64,000 nt of DNA from Gammaproteobacteria bacterium HGW-Gammaproteobacteria-4. GTDB lineage: Bacteria; Pseudomonadota; Gammaproteobacteria; Xanthomonadales; Xanthomonadaceae. Numbering within the stretch: position 1 is the stretch's first letter; each line of letters begins with the position of its first letter. Positions 17,707-27,146 of this stretch are shown here, piece by piece. The stretch lies in NCBI GenBank assembly GCA_002839995.1, contig PGZC01000017.1, positions 1 through 64,000 on the forward strand, in the 5' to 3' direction. The position numbers and the translations under genes are program-made. The notes beneath the pieces were generated by a model, which saw nothing but the letters and a program-made list of their open reading frames with translations, did no database searches and had not been told where the DNA came from.

Positions 17707-19778
17707 CACGGCGTTCGCAGGTTTCGTTGCAGAAATTTCTCCAATTCCGGCGAGGGCGCGGTCACGCCGCCGCCGAAGTGACGGTCGGCGCTGGCTTCAA
17801 TCAACCACGCCAGTGCTTCGCTGTTCAGGCGCTGACGTGGACTGTGCCCTGAGTCGGGGTCGATCAGCAGCGTTGGCGTGAACGCTGCATTCGATTCGGC
17901 CACGTACCGCACCAGACTTTCCACCGCCACGCGATCGTCTTTCGCACCGGCCCAAAGGTAGACCGGGGTACGCAATGTGTCGGCATGAGCAAGCGCCGAC
18001 TCGCGGTGCATGCGCTCATGCCACGCCTCGTCCGCATACGGCACGCCATAACCGGAGAGCAGAACACCCACGGCCGGGCCGTCGGCCGACAACGCACTGC
18101 CGCCTTCGACAGCGATATCTTCCATTGTCCATGCCATGTCCACCGGTGCCGCACTGGGTACAGCGAAGGCGAAGCGGCCCGGGTGATGCGTGACCGCCAT
18201 CAAGCTGGCGTAGCCGCCAAAGGAATGGCCAACGACGGCCTGTCGTTTCGGATTGCCGATGCCGTTGGCGATGAGGTGATCGAGACCGGAGACGATGTCA
18301 TCCAGAACGCCATTCTTGCCGAAGTCGCCGCGCGCGGCCTGCGCGTAGATCACACCGTAGCCTGTGGAAGCGCGGAAATTCGGACTGAACACGACATAGC
18401 CGCGATTGACCAACAACTGCGCTCCTGGGTCGTACTCGCCGAGGGAGCGGGCATAAGGACCACCGTGAATGAAGGCGACCAGTGGTGCCGTCGCCGGCGC
18501 AATCCCTTTCGGCAAAAAGACATGGCCGTGCAGCATCATGCCGTCCTTCCCGCGCCATTGCACCGGCACCGCTTCAGCGAGTTGTTCCGGCGGAGGGGAC
18601 CGAGGCCGATCACCGTCGAACAACGGCGAGAGCGCGCTCGCCGCTGCGTCATACAGGAAATAGCGATCATCGATCCAGTTGGCCTGGCGCGCCTGAACCA
18701 ACCAGCGGTTGCCGCCATCGGTCGGAACGATGTCCAGATTCGCTCGCGGCAACGCCGCTTGCAGCGCTGACAGCGTCGCCTCGGCCGCCCTGGTTCTGCC
18801 GTGCCATTCGACGCGGTCCGGCCGGTACGCCATCGCGAACCAATCCGTGTTGTCCGGCTGCATCAGGGCCGAAACGGCATCCGAGACGCCGCGTGGATCG
18901 GAGTGCAGGGTCTGCCAATGCCTTGCATCCGCATCGAGTCTTTGCAGAGACATAAGGTCTCTGCCGTTGTGCGCCAGCGCCCAGACACTATCGCCCCGAT
19001 CCGGGTCGGAACGAAATGCCACCAATCGGCATTGTTGCGGCAGCGGGCAGCGCATCAGCTCCGACTTTTCCGTGTCGTGGAATCGCCAGAGCACGGTGTC
19101 GAACTGCGCGCCGTCGTAGCCGGCGGCATAGCGCAATGTGCCGTCCGTGTTCAACAACACGCTGGTGAGCGCACTGCGCTGTTCGGAAACGACACGCGTC
19201 TTGCCGGCGGTATCGACGAGCAGATAGCGATACAGCCACTCGCCATCGACGGGCACCTTCTCGCGCAGCAGCGCAAAACCCGGCGCATTGCGATCCACTG
19301 CCCAGAACGATTGCTGACGGGCCTCGTCGAAACGCGCAATGCGCCGGCCAGCCGTGGCTGCGACATCGTACACATCCAGACGATCGCTCTTCGCGAGCCA
19401 GAGTCGTGCGCTGTCGCCGGACCAGAACACCGCGACCCCCTCGCTGTCCGCCATCACGCGGCGTTGTTCGCCTTGACCCTCGCTGTCCGAGGCGTCGCCT
19501 CGGATTTCCCGCAGCCGAAGTTCCAACTGCTGGCCGGTGTCGTATCGATACGCCAACCAGCGCCCATCCGGCGATAGCGAAACATCGCTCACCGTTGGCC
19601 GCGACAGGAACGCATCGCGGGGAAAAAACGGGGCACGCGCCGCGTTCTCGGCTGAATGCTTCGCCGCCTTCAGTGCCGTGCTCACTTCACCGCTGGACGC
19701 GGGCGCGGGGAATATCGCAATGGCAAACAGCAGGCACAGCGCGTCTGACCACTGCGGGACGACGCGTGTTCGACACAT
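17616..19778 (-). CDS. Secreted S9-family (prolyl oligopeptidase-like) serine peptidase
   Basis: A 720-residue protein with an N-terminal export signal (hydrophobic stretch about 12-27, then PASSGE), a seven-bladed propeller-like region (about 50-430) and an alpha/beta-hydrolase domain. The triad is visible: Ser in GHSFGGYAS (about 518), Asp in AGAKDDRV (about 612) and His in DSGHSPRQ (about 644). Related enzymes are acylaminoacyl- and dipeptidyl-peptidases. The ATG overlaps the permease stop as ATGA, so translation is coupled. The last 30 residues are read from the strand opposite the HD gene and are unusually Ser/Arg/Cys-rich. Confidence 0.85.
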   Translation of the reverse strand: MCRTRVVPQWSDALCLLFAIAIFPAPASSGEVSTALKAAKHSAENAARAPFFPRDAFLSRPTVSDVSLSPDGRWLAYRYDTGQQLELRLREIRGDASDSEGQGEQRRVMADSEGVAVFWSGDSARLWLAKSDRLDVYDVAATAGRRIARFDEARQQSFWAVDRNAPGFALLREKVPVDGEWLYRYLLVDTAGKTRVVSEQRSALTSVLLNTDGTLRYAAGYDGAQFDTVLWRFHDTEKSELMRCPLPQQCRLVAFRSDPDRGDSVWALAHNGRDLMSLQRLDADARHWQTLHSDPRGVSDAVSALMQPDNTDWFAMAYRPDRVEWHGRTRAAEATLSALQAALPRANLDIVPTDGGNRWLVQARQANWIDDRYFLYDAAASALSPLFDGDRPRSPPPEQLAEAVPVQWRGKDGMMLHGHVFLPKGIAPATAPLVAFIHGGPYARSLGEYDPGAQLLVNRGYVVFSPNFRASTGYGVIYAQAARGDFGKNGVLDDIVSGLDHLIANGIGNPKRQAVVGHSFGGYASLMAVTHHPGRFAFAVPSAAPVDMAWTMEDIAVEGGSALSADGPAVGVLLSGYGVPYADEAWHERMHRESALAHADTLRTPVYLWAGAKDDRVAVESLVRYVAESNAAFTPTLLIDPDSGHSPRQRLNSEALAWLIEASADRHFGGGVTAPSPELEKFLQRNLRTPCHARSVSRDTALTRFALACCSRSDANGSCR

Positions 19779-21601
19779 CACTCCCGTAACTCCCGTGGCT
19801 CCAGCAGAAAGAGGCTGATCAGCGCGGGAAGACCAATCAGGGCGCAGCTCGCCAGCCAGACCCGGCGACGACCGGTCGGCATGCGCGTGTCGCGCAGCCA
19901 CCACCAGGCTGTGGCCGTCGACAGCAGCAGCATGAGCAATGCGGCGATGTGCAACGCCGGTACCCGTGGCCACGGAACCAGTTGCAGCGGCCAGGTCAGT
20001 CCCTTGTCGAGCGTGGCTTCCGGCAACATCCGCAGGAAATCCAGCGGCGGCGACAGCCACCAATTGCTGCGATGGATCGCCGGGAAGTCGGCATTGATCT
20101 GCCGCTCGCCGACCACCTTGGCATTGCCGTCGGCATCGATGAACAGTACTTCCTGTCGTGGTTCGGCCAGTGCATTGAACTGGCTGAGGCCGATCTGACG
20201 GATACCGTCGCCGTAGACGAAAGATACCAGCCAGCCATCCATCAACTCGACCAGCGTGGCGGATTGCAGGTGCTGGGGACCGTGCGGCAGACTCAGCTCC
20301 CAGTCCAGCAACAGCGGCTTGACGTAAGCGGCAGCGCGCTGATCTTCGCGCAGCACCAGCAGGCGCTGATTGGTCAGCAGCAGCACGCGATTGAACCCGC
20401 GCCGCGGCGATGATGTGAATCGCTCACCGTCGCGAAGCACAAGACGCAGTTCGAGAGCCTGCGTTTCCTTGTCGATGCCGTACAGCGCCTGTGCAGTCAT
20501 CAGCTCGCCGCTCTCGGTCGCCACCGGAATCGAGTCGAAGCGCTCGTCGCTACCAGCGCCGCCACGACCGAAGACACCGTGCGCCGCGCCGCTTTCCGGA
20601 TTACGCCCGATGAACAGCATGGCATCATGGCTGAATGCCCAGGCCACGTTGCGATCCTTGTCGTACCAGCCGGTTGGCAACCTGATGTTGCTCAGTTGAT
20701 GACGAACCGGGAAGCGTGAGAGGTAAGGTCCAATGCGCAGTGGTTCCATCAAGGGAAGCTGTGTCCGCCACGACGCAGCGCGCGGATCGTCGCTTCGCTC
20801 GAGACCGAGCGCTATTTCTTCGCTCGGCTCAGCGCGTTCGGTGGCGATCAAACCACCCTTCGGCGGAAAGTCGGTATTCAGCGGATCGACACCGAGCAGG
20901 ATGCCGCCGGTGACGAACAGCATCTTCCACAGCGCCATGCATACCAGGAAGATGCCGATCTGCAAGGCCAACGCGGTTGCAAGCAACGTTGCAGTTCCGG
21001 GGATGGGGGCATCGCGGTTGGCGCGGAAGCTGCGCACCGTGATCCACGTCAGCCACGCCAGCGCCAGCGACACCGGCAGCAACAGCGCCAGCGTGGATGT
21101 CAGGTGCAAAGCGAACAGGAACGGCGCGAAGAACACCGCGATCGCAACGCGACTGCGACTGACGCAGGCATGCGCGCCTGCCATCCAGGCCATCAGCGCG
21201 AACATCAGCACGTGCGCAATCATCAGGTAATGGCGAAGGTCGACCACGCGTGTGGTCAGGAACTCCGTGCCGAGCAACACCAGCAGCATCGGTAGCGATA
21301 TCACGAATACAAGAAGCAGCAATGCCGATAGCGACAGCGCACCGAAGATGCGCGCCGGTGCCAACGGCCGATGGATCAGCCAGGCCCACTGGCTCGGCTT
21401 GCGGTAGCTGCCGACCTGGGCGATGGCGAGCGCAAGGCCCACGGCAACGTAGATGAACAGCATCGGCAACGCATCCAGAAACGACATCTGCAGCAGATCG
21501 CTGACGCGATTCAAGAACAGGAGCAGAAGCAGATTGACTGCACCGGCAACCAGTGCCAGCCAACGGAAGCGCCGAAGCTCGGAAATCATGAGGTCTTTCA
21601 T
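19778..21601 (-). CDS. ABC transporter permease with large extracytoplasmic domain
   Basis: A 607-residue membrane protein. Segments lie at about 10-30, 45-65, 95-120, 140-160, 170-195 and 225-250, and a final pair at about 555-575 and 585-600. Between them is a hydrophilic domain of about 300 residues, probably periplasmic, with beta-propeller-like WAFSHDAMLFIG and LLLTNQRLLVLRE stretches. The ATG at 21601 overlaps the ATPase stop as ATGA and the gene ends overlapping the peptidase start the same way. It is the membrane partner of the ATPase upstream; substrate unknown. Confidence 0.78.
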   Translation of the reverse strand: MKDLMISELRRFRWLALVAGAVNLLLLLFLNRVSDLLQMSFLDALPMLFIYVAVGLALAIAQVGSYRKPSQWAWLIHRPLAPARIFGALSLSALLLLVFVISLPMLLVLLGTEFLTTRVVDLRHYLMIAHVLMFALMAWMAGAHACVSRSRVAIAVFFAPFLFALHLTSTLALLLPVSLALAWLTWITVRSFRANRDAPIPGTATLLATALALQIGIFLVCMALWKMLFVTGGILLGVDPLNTDFPPKGGLIATERAEPSEEIALGLERSDDPRAASWRTQLPLMEPLRIGPYLSRFPVRHQLSNIRLPTGWYDKDRNVAWAFSHDAMLFIGRNPESGAAHGVFGRGGAGSDERFDSIPVATESGELMTAQALYGIDKETQALELRLVLRDGERFTSSPRRGFNRVLLLTNQRLLVLREDQRAAAYVKPLLLDWELSLPHGPQHLQSATLVELMDGWLVSFVYGDGIRQIGLSQFNALAEPRQEVLFIDADGNAKVVGERQINADFPAIHRSNWWLSPPLDFLRMLPEATLDKGLTWPLQLVPWPRVPALHIAALLMLLLSTATAWWWLRDTRMPTGRRRVWLASCALIGLPALISLFLLEPRELRE

Positions 21602-22578
21602 TGGATGCTGTCCTTGACGTCGGCGAGTAGCGGTCGCGCGTGATTGCGCGTGAGGAAGGCATTCACGGCGCGATCGAGGCCCACCGCACCGCGCAAGGTG
21701 CGGCGTGCGCCTTTCGCTTCCAGTTGCTTGCCGAACTGATCGTCCTGATCCAGAACGATGAAGTGGAACAATCCGTCGATGCGATCCACTTGCAGCACAC
21801 CGGGCAGGAATTCGGCACCGGACGCGAGGAAAGGGAACTCCGCGACCCACAGCGACACGCGTTCGCAAAACGCATCCGGCGGTGACATGTGCACGAGCTC
21901 ACCGCGCTCCATCACGATGAGGTTGTCGGCAAGGCGCTCGATCTCCTCCATCTGGTGCGAGCAGTAGATGATGGTGCAGTCGGCGTCCTCCACGGACGTC
22001 AACACAGCTTCCAGGAAAGCACGTTTGGCGACCACGTCGAGACCCAGCGTCGGCTCGTCGAGGATCAGCAGCTCCGGCTCCTGAGCCATTGCCATGGCGA
22101 GGTTCACGCCGGCGCGTTCGCCGCGCGACAGCTCGCGGATGCGCTGCTCCGCACCCACGGTGAAGTGTTCGACGATGCTGCGGAAGCGTGCCTCGTTCCA
22201 CTGCGGATAGAGGCGGCGCTGCATGGCGACCACTTCGTGCACGCGCAGCCAGGCCGGCAGACTGTGCTCCTCGTTCACGAAACCGATGCGCGCACGGTCG
22301 TGCTCGGTCAGCGTGCCGCAATCGCGGCCCAGAATGCGTGCGCTGCCGCTGGTCTGCGATTGGAAGCCAAGCAGGATGCGAAACAGCGAGGTCTTGCCGG
22401 CGCCGTTGGCACCGACGATGGCGTGGATGCGTCCCTGCGGAATGCGCAGATTCAGGGACTTCAGCGCCAGCTTGCGACCGTAGCGCAGGGTCAGAGCATC
22501 GGTTTCAACGACATAGCGCGGCTCGCCAGACACCGCAGCGGGCGCGACCGGAACCACGTGGAGTTCTGATGTAGACAT
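21598..22578 (-). CDS. ABC transporter ATP-binding protein (YtrB/CcmA-like)
   Basis: A 326-residue ATPase. Walker A is GANGAGKTS, the signature is LSRGERAG (a variant of LSGGQ), Walker B is LLILDEPT and the switch His lies in YCSHQMEE. The C-terminal 90 residues form an extra domain seen in many GntR-linked ABC ATPases. The ATG at 22578 follows GAGGATTC; an open frame further up only overlaps the regulator gene. It forms one unit with the permease and peptidase. Confidence 0.9.
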   Translation of the reverse strand: MSTSELHVVPVAPAAVSGEPRYVVETDALTLRYGRKLALKSLNLRIPQGRIHAIVGANGAGKTSLFRILLGFQSQTSGSARILGRDCGTLTEHDRARIGFVNEEHSLPAWLRVHEVVAMQRRLYPQWNEARFRSIVEHFTVGAEQRIRELSRGERAGVNLAMAMAQEPELLILDEPTLGLDVVAKRAFLEAVLTSVEDADCTIIYCSHQMEEIERLADNLIVMERGELVHMSPPDAFCERVSLWVAEFPFLASGAEFLPGVLQVDRIDGLFHFIVLDQDDQFGKQLEAKGARRTLRGAVGLDRAVNAFLTRNHARPLLADVKDSIQ

Positions 22579-22597
22579 GCAGGAATCCTCGGGATGT

Positions 22598-23008
22598 TCA
22601 AGCTGAACGCTTGTCGAGCATCGGCGCCAACTCGGCTTCCAGACGTTGCAGGATCGTTTCGGTGGCGTAGTCGAGGCCGACCACGTCCGCCGCAAACGTG
22701 TCGATCGCCAGCGCGAGGCGTCGTTCGCGTTCGGATTCGGAAAGCCGTTGCCGCGGTGTGGCCACGAACAAACCCAGCCCCTGACGTGAATCCAGCCAAC
22801 CGTCGCTGGCGAGTTCGCCGTAAGCCTTTGCAACGGTGTTCGGGTTCACCGTGAGCTGCTTGGCCAGGCCCCGCACGCTCGGTAACTGGTCGCCGACCGT
22901 GATCTCGCCAGTGGCGATCGCCCGGCGGATACCGTCAGCGATCTGCCGGGTGATGGGGCGCGGGTCCGCCGCGCTGAGCTGGAGCATGAGCGGGACTGTT
23001 CGTGACAT
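22598..23008 (-). CDS. GntR-family transcriptional regulator, YtrA subfamily
   Basis: A 136-residue regulator with an N-terminal winged helix (about 15-85; PSVRGLAKQLTVNPNTVAKA is the recognition part) and a short C-terminal helical tail, the YtrA type that normally controls adjacent ABC transporter genes. It is first in the unit regulator-ATPase-permease-peptidase, 19 bases before the ATPase start. The palindrome just upstream (23028-23060) is the probable operator. Confidence 0.9.
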   Translation of the reverse strand: MSRTVPLMLQLSAADPRPITRQIADGIRRAIATGEITVGDQLPSVRGLAKQLTVNPNTVAKAYGELASDGWLDSRQGLGLFVATPRQRLSESERERRLALAIDTFAADVVGLDYATETILQRLEAELAPMLDKRSA

Positions 23009-23027
23009 GCCGTACCTGCCTTTGTCG

Positions 23028-23060
23028 TATCGACTGTACTATGTGTATTGGTACAGTACG
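23028..23060. promoter_or_regulatory. Probable operator of the GntR/YtrA-like regulator
   Basis: A perfect 7-base inverted repeat, ACTGTAC (23033-23039) and GTACAGT (23051-23057), with 11 bases between. The symmetry extends outward to TATCG / CGATA with one extra base on the right. It lies 25 bases before the regulator start in the space shared with divergent uvrA. YtrA-type regulators bind such sites and repress their own operon. Confidence 0.6.
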
Positions 23061-23211
23061 ATAATCAACAGACTCTTTAACTGTCAACAAGAAGGCGACG
23101 CTTGCCGGGCCAACGCACGAAAGCACTGAGCGAGGCGCACATGACACGGCATTCGCAAGGCATACACCCGGAGCTTGCTAGAATCAGCCGTTTGATTCGA
23201 CCCTGGCCCCG

Positions 23212-26082
23212 ATGGACTCGATCCGCCTGCGCGGCGCGCGCACCCACAACCTCAAGAACATCGATCTGGATCTGCCGCGCAACCGGTTGATCGTGATTAC
23301 CGGGCTGTCCGGTTCGGGCAAGAGTTCGCTCGCGTTCGACACCATCTACGCTGAAGGCCAGCGCCGCTACGTCGAGTCGCTGTCGGCCTATGCCCGGCAA
23401 TTTCTATCGGTGATGGAAAAACCCGACATCGATCATATCGAGGGGCTCAGCCCGGCGATTTCGATCGAGCAGAAATCGACTTCGCACAACCCGCGCTCCA
23501 CCGTCGGCACGATCACCGAAATCTACGATTACCTGCGCCTGCTGTTTGCCCGCGTCGGCACCCCGCGCTGCCCCGACCACGGCTTCACGCTGGAGGCGCA
23601 AACGGTCAGCCAGATGGTCGATCAGGTGCTGGCGCTGCCCGGCGAGCGGCGCTTGATGCTGCTGGCACCGGTGGTGCGTGGGCGCAAGGGCGAGCATGCG
23701 CAGGTGTTCGAGCAATTGCGCGCACAGGGCTTCATCCGCGCGCGGGTCGATGGCGCGGTGTACGAGCTCGATCAGGTGCCACCGCTGGCGCTGCGCCAGA
23801 AGCACGACATCGAAGCCGTGATCGATCGCTTCAAGCCGCGCGCCGACCTCAAGCAACGTTTGGCCGAAAGCTTCGAAACCGCGCTGCGTCTGGGCGATGG
23901 CATGGCACTGGTGCGCGACATCGACGACGCCGGCAGTGCCGATCTGCTGTTTTCCAGCCGCTTCAGTTGCCCGGTGTGCGATTACGCGCTGCCGGAACTG
24001 GAGCCGCGCCTGTTTTCGTTCAATTCGCCGATGGGTGCGTGCGCCGCCTGCGATGGCCTTGGCGTCACCCGCTTTTTCGACCCCGAGCGGGTGGTCGCGA
24101 ATCCGGCGTTGTCGCTGGCCGCCGGCGCGGTGCGCGGCTGGGATCGGCGCAATGCGCATTTCTTCCAGTTGATCCTGTCGCTGGCGCGGCACTACGGTTT
24201 CGATGTCGAAACGCCATGGCACACGCTGTCGCGGGCGCATCGCGAGGCCATTCTCAACGGCTCGGGCGACGACATCGTCACCTTCACCTACCTCACCGAC
24301 GGCGGCGGCAAGAGCCAGCGCAAGCACCGCTTCGAGGGCATCGTGCCGAACCTGGAGCGGCGCTACAAGGAAACCGATTCGGCGCTGGTGCGCGAGGAAC
24401 TGGGCAAGTTCATCAGCACCCGGCCCTGCCCCGACTGCCAGGGTACGCGCCTGAACCGCAGCGCGCGCAGCGTGCAGGTGGCGCAGCGCAGCCTGCCCGA
24501 ACTGACCGCGCTGCCGGTGTCCGAGGCACTGGCCTTTTTCGGCAGCCTCACCCTGCCCGGCTGGCGCGGCGAGATTGCCGCGCGCATCGTCAAGGAACTC
24601 ACCGAGCGGCTGCGTTTTCTGGTCGATGTCGGGCTCGACTACCTCACCCTGGAGCGCACCGCCGACACCCTGTCCGGCGGCGAAGCGCAGCGCATCCGCC
24701 TCGCCTCGCAAATCGGCGCCGGCCTGGTCGGGGTGATGTACGTGCTCGATGAGCCGTCGATCGGCCTGCATCAGCGCGACAACGAACGCCTGCTCGGCAC
24801 GCTTACCCGGTTGCGCGATCTGGGCAACACCGTGATCGTGGTGGAGCACGACGAGGAAGCCATCCGCCGCGCGGACCACATTCTCGACATCGGCCCCGGC
24901 GCCGGCGTGCATGGCGGCGAGATCGTCGCCCAGGGCCAGTTGCAGGACATCCTCGATGCGCCGCGCTCGCTGACCGGTGCGTACCTGTCCGGCCGTCGCC
25001 GGATCGAAATCCCGGCGCAGCGGCGCATCGCCGATCCGGACAAGATGCTGCATGTGCTCGGCGCCAGCGGCCACAACCTCAAGCAGGTCGATCTGGCGAT
25101 TCCGGCCGGACTGTTCACCTGCGTCACCGGTGTGTCGGGATCGGGCAAATCGACGCTGATCAACGACACCCTGTATCGCATTGCCGCGCGCGAACTCAAC
25201 GGCGCCAGCACCACCCCGGCGCCGTACCGTGAAGTACAGGGCATCGCCCTGTTCGACAAGGTCGTGGATATCGACCAATCGCCGATCGGACGCACGCCGC
25301 GCTCCAACCCGGCCACTTACACCGGCCTGTTCACGCCATTGCGCGAGTTGTTTGCACAGGTGCCTGAAGCACGGGCGCGCGGTTACGCACCGGGGCGGTT
25401 TTCCTTCAACGTGCGCGGCGGGCGCTGCGAAGCGTGTCAGGGCGATGGCCTGATCAAGGTCGAAATGCACTTTCTGCCCGATGTCTATGTCGCCTGCGAT
25501 GTCTGCGCCGGCAAGCGCTACAACCGCGAAACGCTGGAAATCCTGTACAAGGGATTTTCGATCCGCGATGTGCTGGAAATGACCATCGAAGACGCGCACG
25601 CGCTGTTCGAACCGATCCCGGCGATTGCGCGCAAGTTGGCCACCCTGATCGATGTCGGCCTTGGTTACATCAAGCTCGGCCAGTCGGCGACCACGCTCTC
25701 GGGCGGCGAGGCGCAGCGGGTGAAACTGGCGAAGGAACTGTCGCGGCGCGATACCGGCAACACCCTGTACATCCTCGACGAGCCAACCACCGGCCTGCAC
25801 TTCCACGATATCGAGCATTTGCTGAGCGTGCTGCACAAGTTGCGCGACGAAGGCAACACGGTGGTGGTGATCGAACACAACCTCGACGTGATCAAGACCG
25901 CCGACTGGGTGATCGACCTCGGCCCGGAGGGCGGCAGCGGCGGCGGCCAGATCATCGCCAGCGGTACCCCTGAAACGCTGTGCACGGTGCCGCAGTCGTT
26001 CACCGGCCAGTTCCTGGCGCGCAGCCTCGGTATCGAACCCGCAACTGCCAGCACCGCCAAAAAACGCAAGGCCGCTCGATGA
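23212..26082 (+). CDS. uvrA: UvrABC excision nuclease subunit A
   Basis: A 956-residue ATPase that finds bulky DNA lesions for nucleotide excision repair. It has both ATPase halves: Walker [10 protein letters not shown] (31-39) and GVSGSGKST (about 640), two LSGGEAQR signatures (about 487 and 830), and the zinc modules CPVC...CAAC (about 255-285) and CEAC...CDVC (about 740-765). Full length and undamaged. A TAGAAT box at 23179-23184 may be its -10; no clear LexA site was found. The stop overlaps the next start as ATGA. Confidence 0.97.
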   Translation: MDSIRLRGARTHNLKNIDLDLPRNRLIVITGLSGSGKSSLAFDTIYAEGQRRYVESLSAYARQFLSVMEKPDIDHIEGLSPAISIEQKSTSHNPRSTVGTITEIYDYLRLLFARVGTPRCPDHGFTLEAQTVSQMVDQVLALPGERRLMLLAPVVRGRKGEHAQVFEQLRAQGFIRARVDGAVYELDQVPPLALRQKHDIEAVIDRFKPRADLKQRLAESFETALRLGDGMALVRDIDDAGSADLLFSSRFSCPVCDYALPELEPRLFSFNSPMGACAACDGLGVTRFFDPERVVANPALSLAAGAVRGWDRRNAHFFQLILSLARHYGFDVETPWHTLSRAHREAILNGSGDDIVTFTYLTDGGGKSQRKHRFEGIVPNLERRYKETDSALVREELGKFISTRPCPDCQGTRLNRSARSVQVAQRSLPELTALPVSEALAFFGSLTLPGWRGEIAARIVKELTERLRFLVDVGLDYLTLERTADTLSGGEAQRIRLASQIGAGLVGVMYVLDEPSIGLHQRDNERLLGTLTRLRDLGNTVIVVEHDEEAIRRADHILDIGPGAGVHGGEIVAQGQLQDILDAPRSLTGAYLSGRRRIEIPAQRRIADPDKMLHVLGASGHNLKQVDLAIPAGLFTCVTGVSGSGKSTLINDTLYRIAARELNGASTTPAPYREVQGIALFDKVVDIDQSPIGRTPRSNPATYTGLFTPLRELFAQVPEARARGYAPGRFSFNVRGGRCEACQGDGLIKVEMHFLPDVYVACDVCAGKRYNRETLEILYKGFSIRDVLEMTIEDAHALFEPIPAIARKLATLIDVGLGYIKLGQSATTLSGGEAQRVKLAKELSRRDTGNTLYILDEPTTGLHFHDIEHLLSVLHKLRDEGNTVVVIEHNLDVIKTADWVIDLGPEGGSGGGQIIASGTPETLCTVPQSFTGQFLARSLGIEPATASTAKKRKAAR

Positions 26083-26540
26083 GCAACGAACAAAACCCCG
26101 CTTTGACGGGTCATGTACTGGCGCGCATCGCGATGCCGGTGCGCTGGCGCGATCTGGATGCGTTCAACCACGTCAACAACGCCAGCTATCTCACGTATCT
26201 GGAAGAAGCACGCCTGCAATGGCTCGGCGCGTTACCCGGGCCGTGGCTGGACAGCACCTCGGCGCCGGTGCTGGCGGCGATCCAGATCAACTACCGCCGC
26301 CCTATCGAGTGGCCGCAAGACCTGGTGGTGGAACTGCGCTGCCTGCGCCTGGGCAACAGCAGCCTGCGCCTGGGCCATCGCATTGTTGCGGCAGGCGCCA
26401 CCGACACGCTCTACAGCGATGGCGAAGTGGTGATGGTGTGGATCGACCGGGCGAGCGGAAAAAGTGCTGCCCTGCCCGAATCCGTGCGTGCTGCCTGCGC
26501 GGTGGCAGACGGAAACTCTCTCGATTCGGCTACCGCTTGA
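26079..26540 (+). CDS. Acyl-CoA thioesterase (4HBT hot-dog fold)
   Basis: A 153-residue hot-dog thioesterase of the YbgC/FadM class with the active-site motif [23 protein letters not shown] in two pieces (Asp, then HVNN). These enzymes hydrolyse acyl-CoA thioesters; chain-length preference cannot be read from the sequence. The ATG at 26079 overlaps the uvrA stop (ATGA), so it is probably co-expressed with uvrA; the functional reason is not obvious. Confidence 0.87.
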   Translation: MSNEQNPALTGHVLARIAMPVRWRDLDAFNHVNNASYLTYLEEARLQWLGALPGPWLDSTSAPVLAAIQINYRRPIEWPQDLVVELRCLRLGNSSLRLGHRIVAAGATDTLYSDGEVVMVWIDRASGKSAALPESVRAACAVADGNSLDSATA

Positions 26541-26563
26541 GGTAGCCGCCTTCGCTTCGCTCG

Positions 26564-26631
26564 GTCGCCCACAGGGTGGGCTCCTACAAAAAGCAGCAGG
26601 TCGCCCTGTAGGAGCCCACCCTGTGGGCGAC
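26564..26631. repeat. R1 facing pair
   Basis: Inverted R1 copies at 26564-26587 and 26608-26631 with a 20-base loop, forming a strong potential stem-loop between the convergent thioesterase and yjdM genes, where it could end transcription from both sides. Confidence 0.88.
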
Positions 26632-26659
26632 CTGCCAGCATCATGGCGCAGCCAATCGA

Positions 26660-26998
26660 TCACACCTTCTTCAGGTAGCAGGCCTTGAGCATGTAGCCGG
26701 TGCCGTCGATTTTGGCGTCCACTTCGTGGTCGCCGGAAACCAGCCGGATGCTTTTGATCTTGGTGCCCATCTTCAGGGTCGAACCGCCCTTCACTTTCAG
26801 GTCCTTGATCAGCACCACCGAATCGCCATCGTGCAGCAGATTGCCGTTGGCGTCCTTCACCACCAGCGCATCATCGTCAGCCGACGCGTCGGCAGCGGCG
26901 GCCGGCCACTCGTGGCCGCAGTCGGCGCAGACGAAATTCTCGCCATCGGGATAGGTGTTTTCCATGCCGCATTGCGGACAGGCGGGGATGTCGGACAT
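26660..26998 (-). CDS. yjdM: YjdM/PhnA-family zinc-ribbon protein
   Basis: A 112-residue protein, the length of E. coli YjdM. An N-terminal zinc ribbon (CPQCG...CADCGHEW) is followed by a KOW/SH3-like domain with DANGNLLHDGDSVVLIKDLKVKG in part and the ending GTGYMLKACYLKKV. Formerly tied to phosphonate use, but the biochemical role is unsettled. The start at 26998 fits the family; the longer open frame does not. Confidence 0.92.
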   Translation of the reverse strand: MSDIPACPQCGMENTYPDGENFVCADCGHEWPAAAADASADDDALVVKDANGNLLHDGDSVVLIKDLKVKGGSTLKMGTKIKSIRLVSGDHEVDAKIDGTGYMLKACYLKKV

Positions 26999-27146
26999 GC
27001 GGGTTTCCGTGCGAAAAGTGAGGCCCAAGTATACCGCCCACGCCAAGCCCCGCTTTCGCGAAGCGGCCGGTTCGAGTACCGCAAACGCGCCAGCACGCGA
27101 GCGGCCGTAGTATCGTTGCGCCCTGTCCTGCCGGGATGCCCACTTC

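Noticed and set aside
23033-23057. The palindrome before uvrA as a LexA (SOS) box
   Set aside because: The half-sites are 11 bases apart, too far for an E. coli-type box, and it lies next to the GntR start.
23404-25878. Minus-strand open frame of 824 codons opposite uvrA
   Set aside because: Shadow of uvrA, caused by biased third codon positions.
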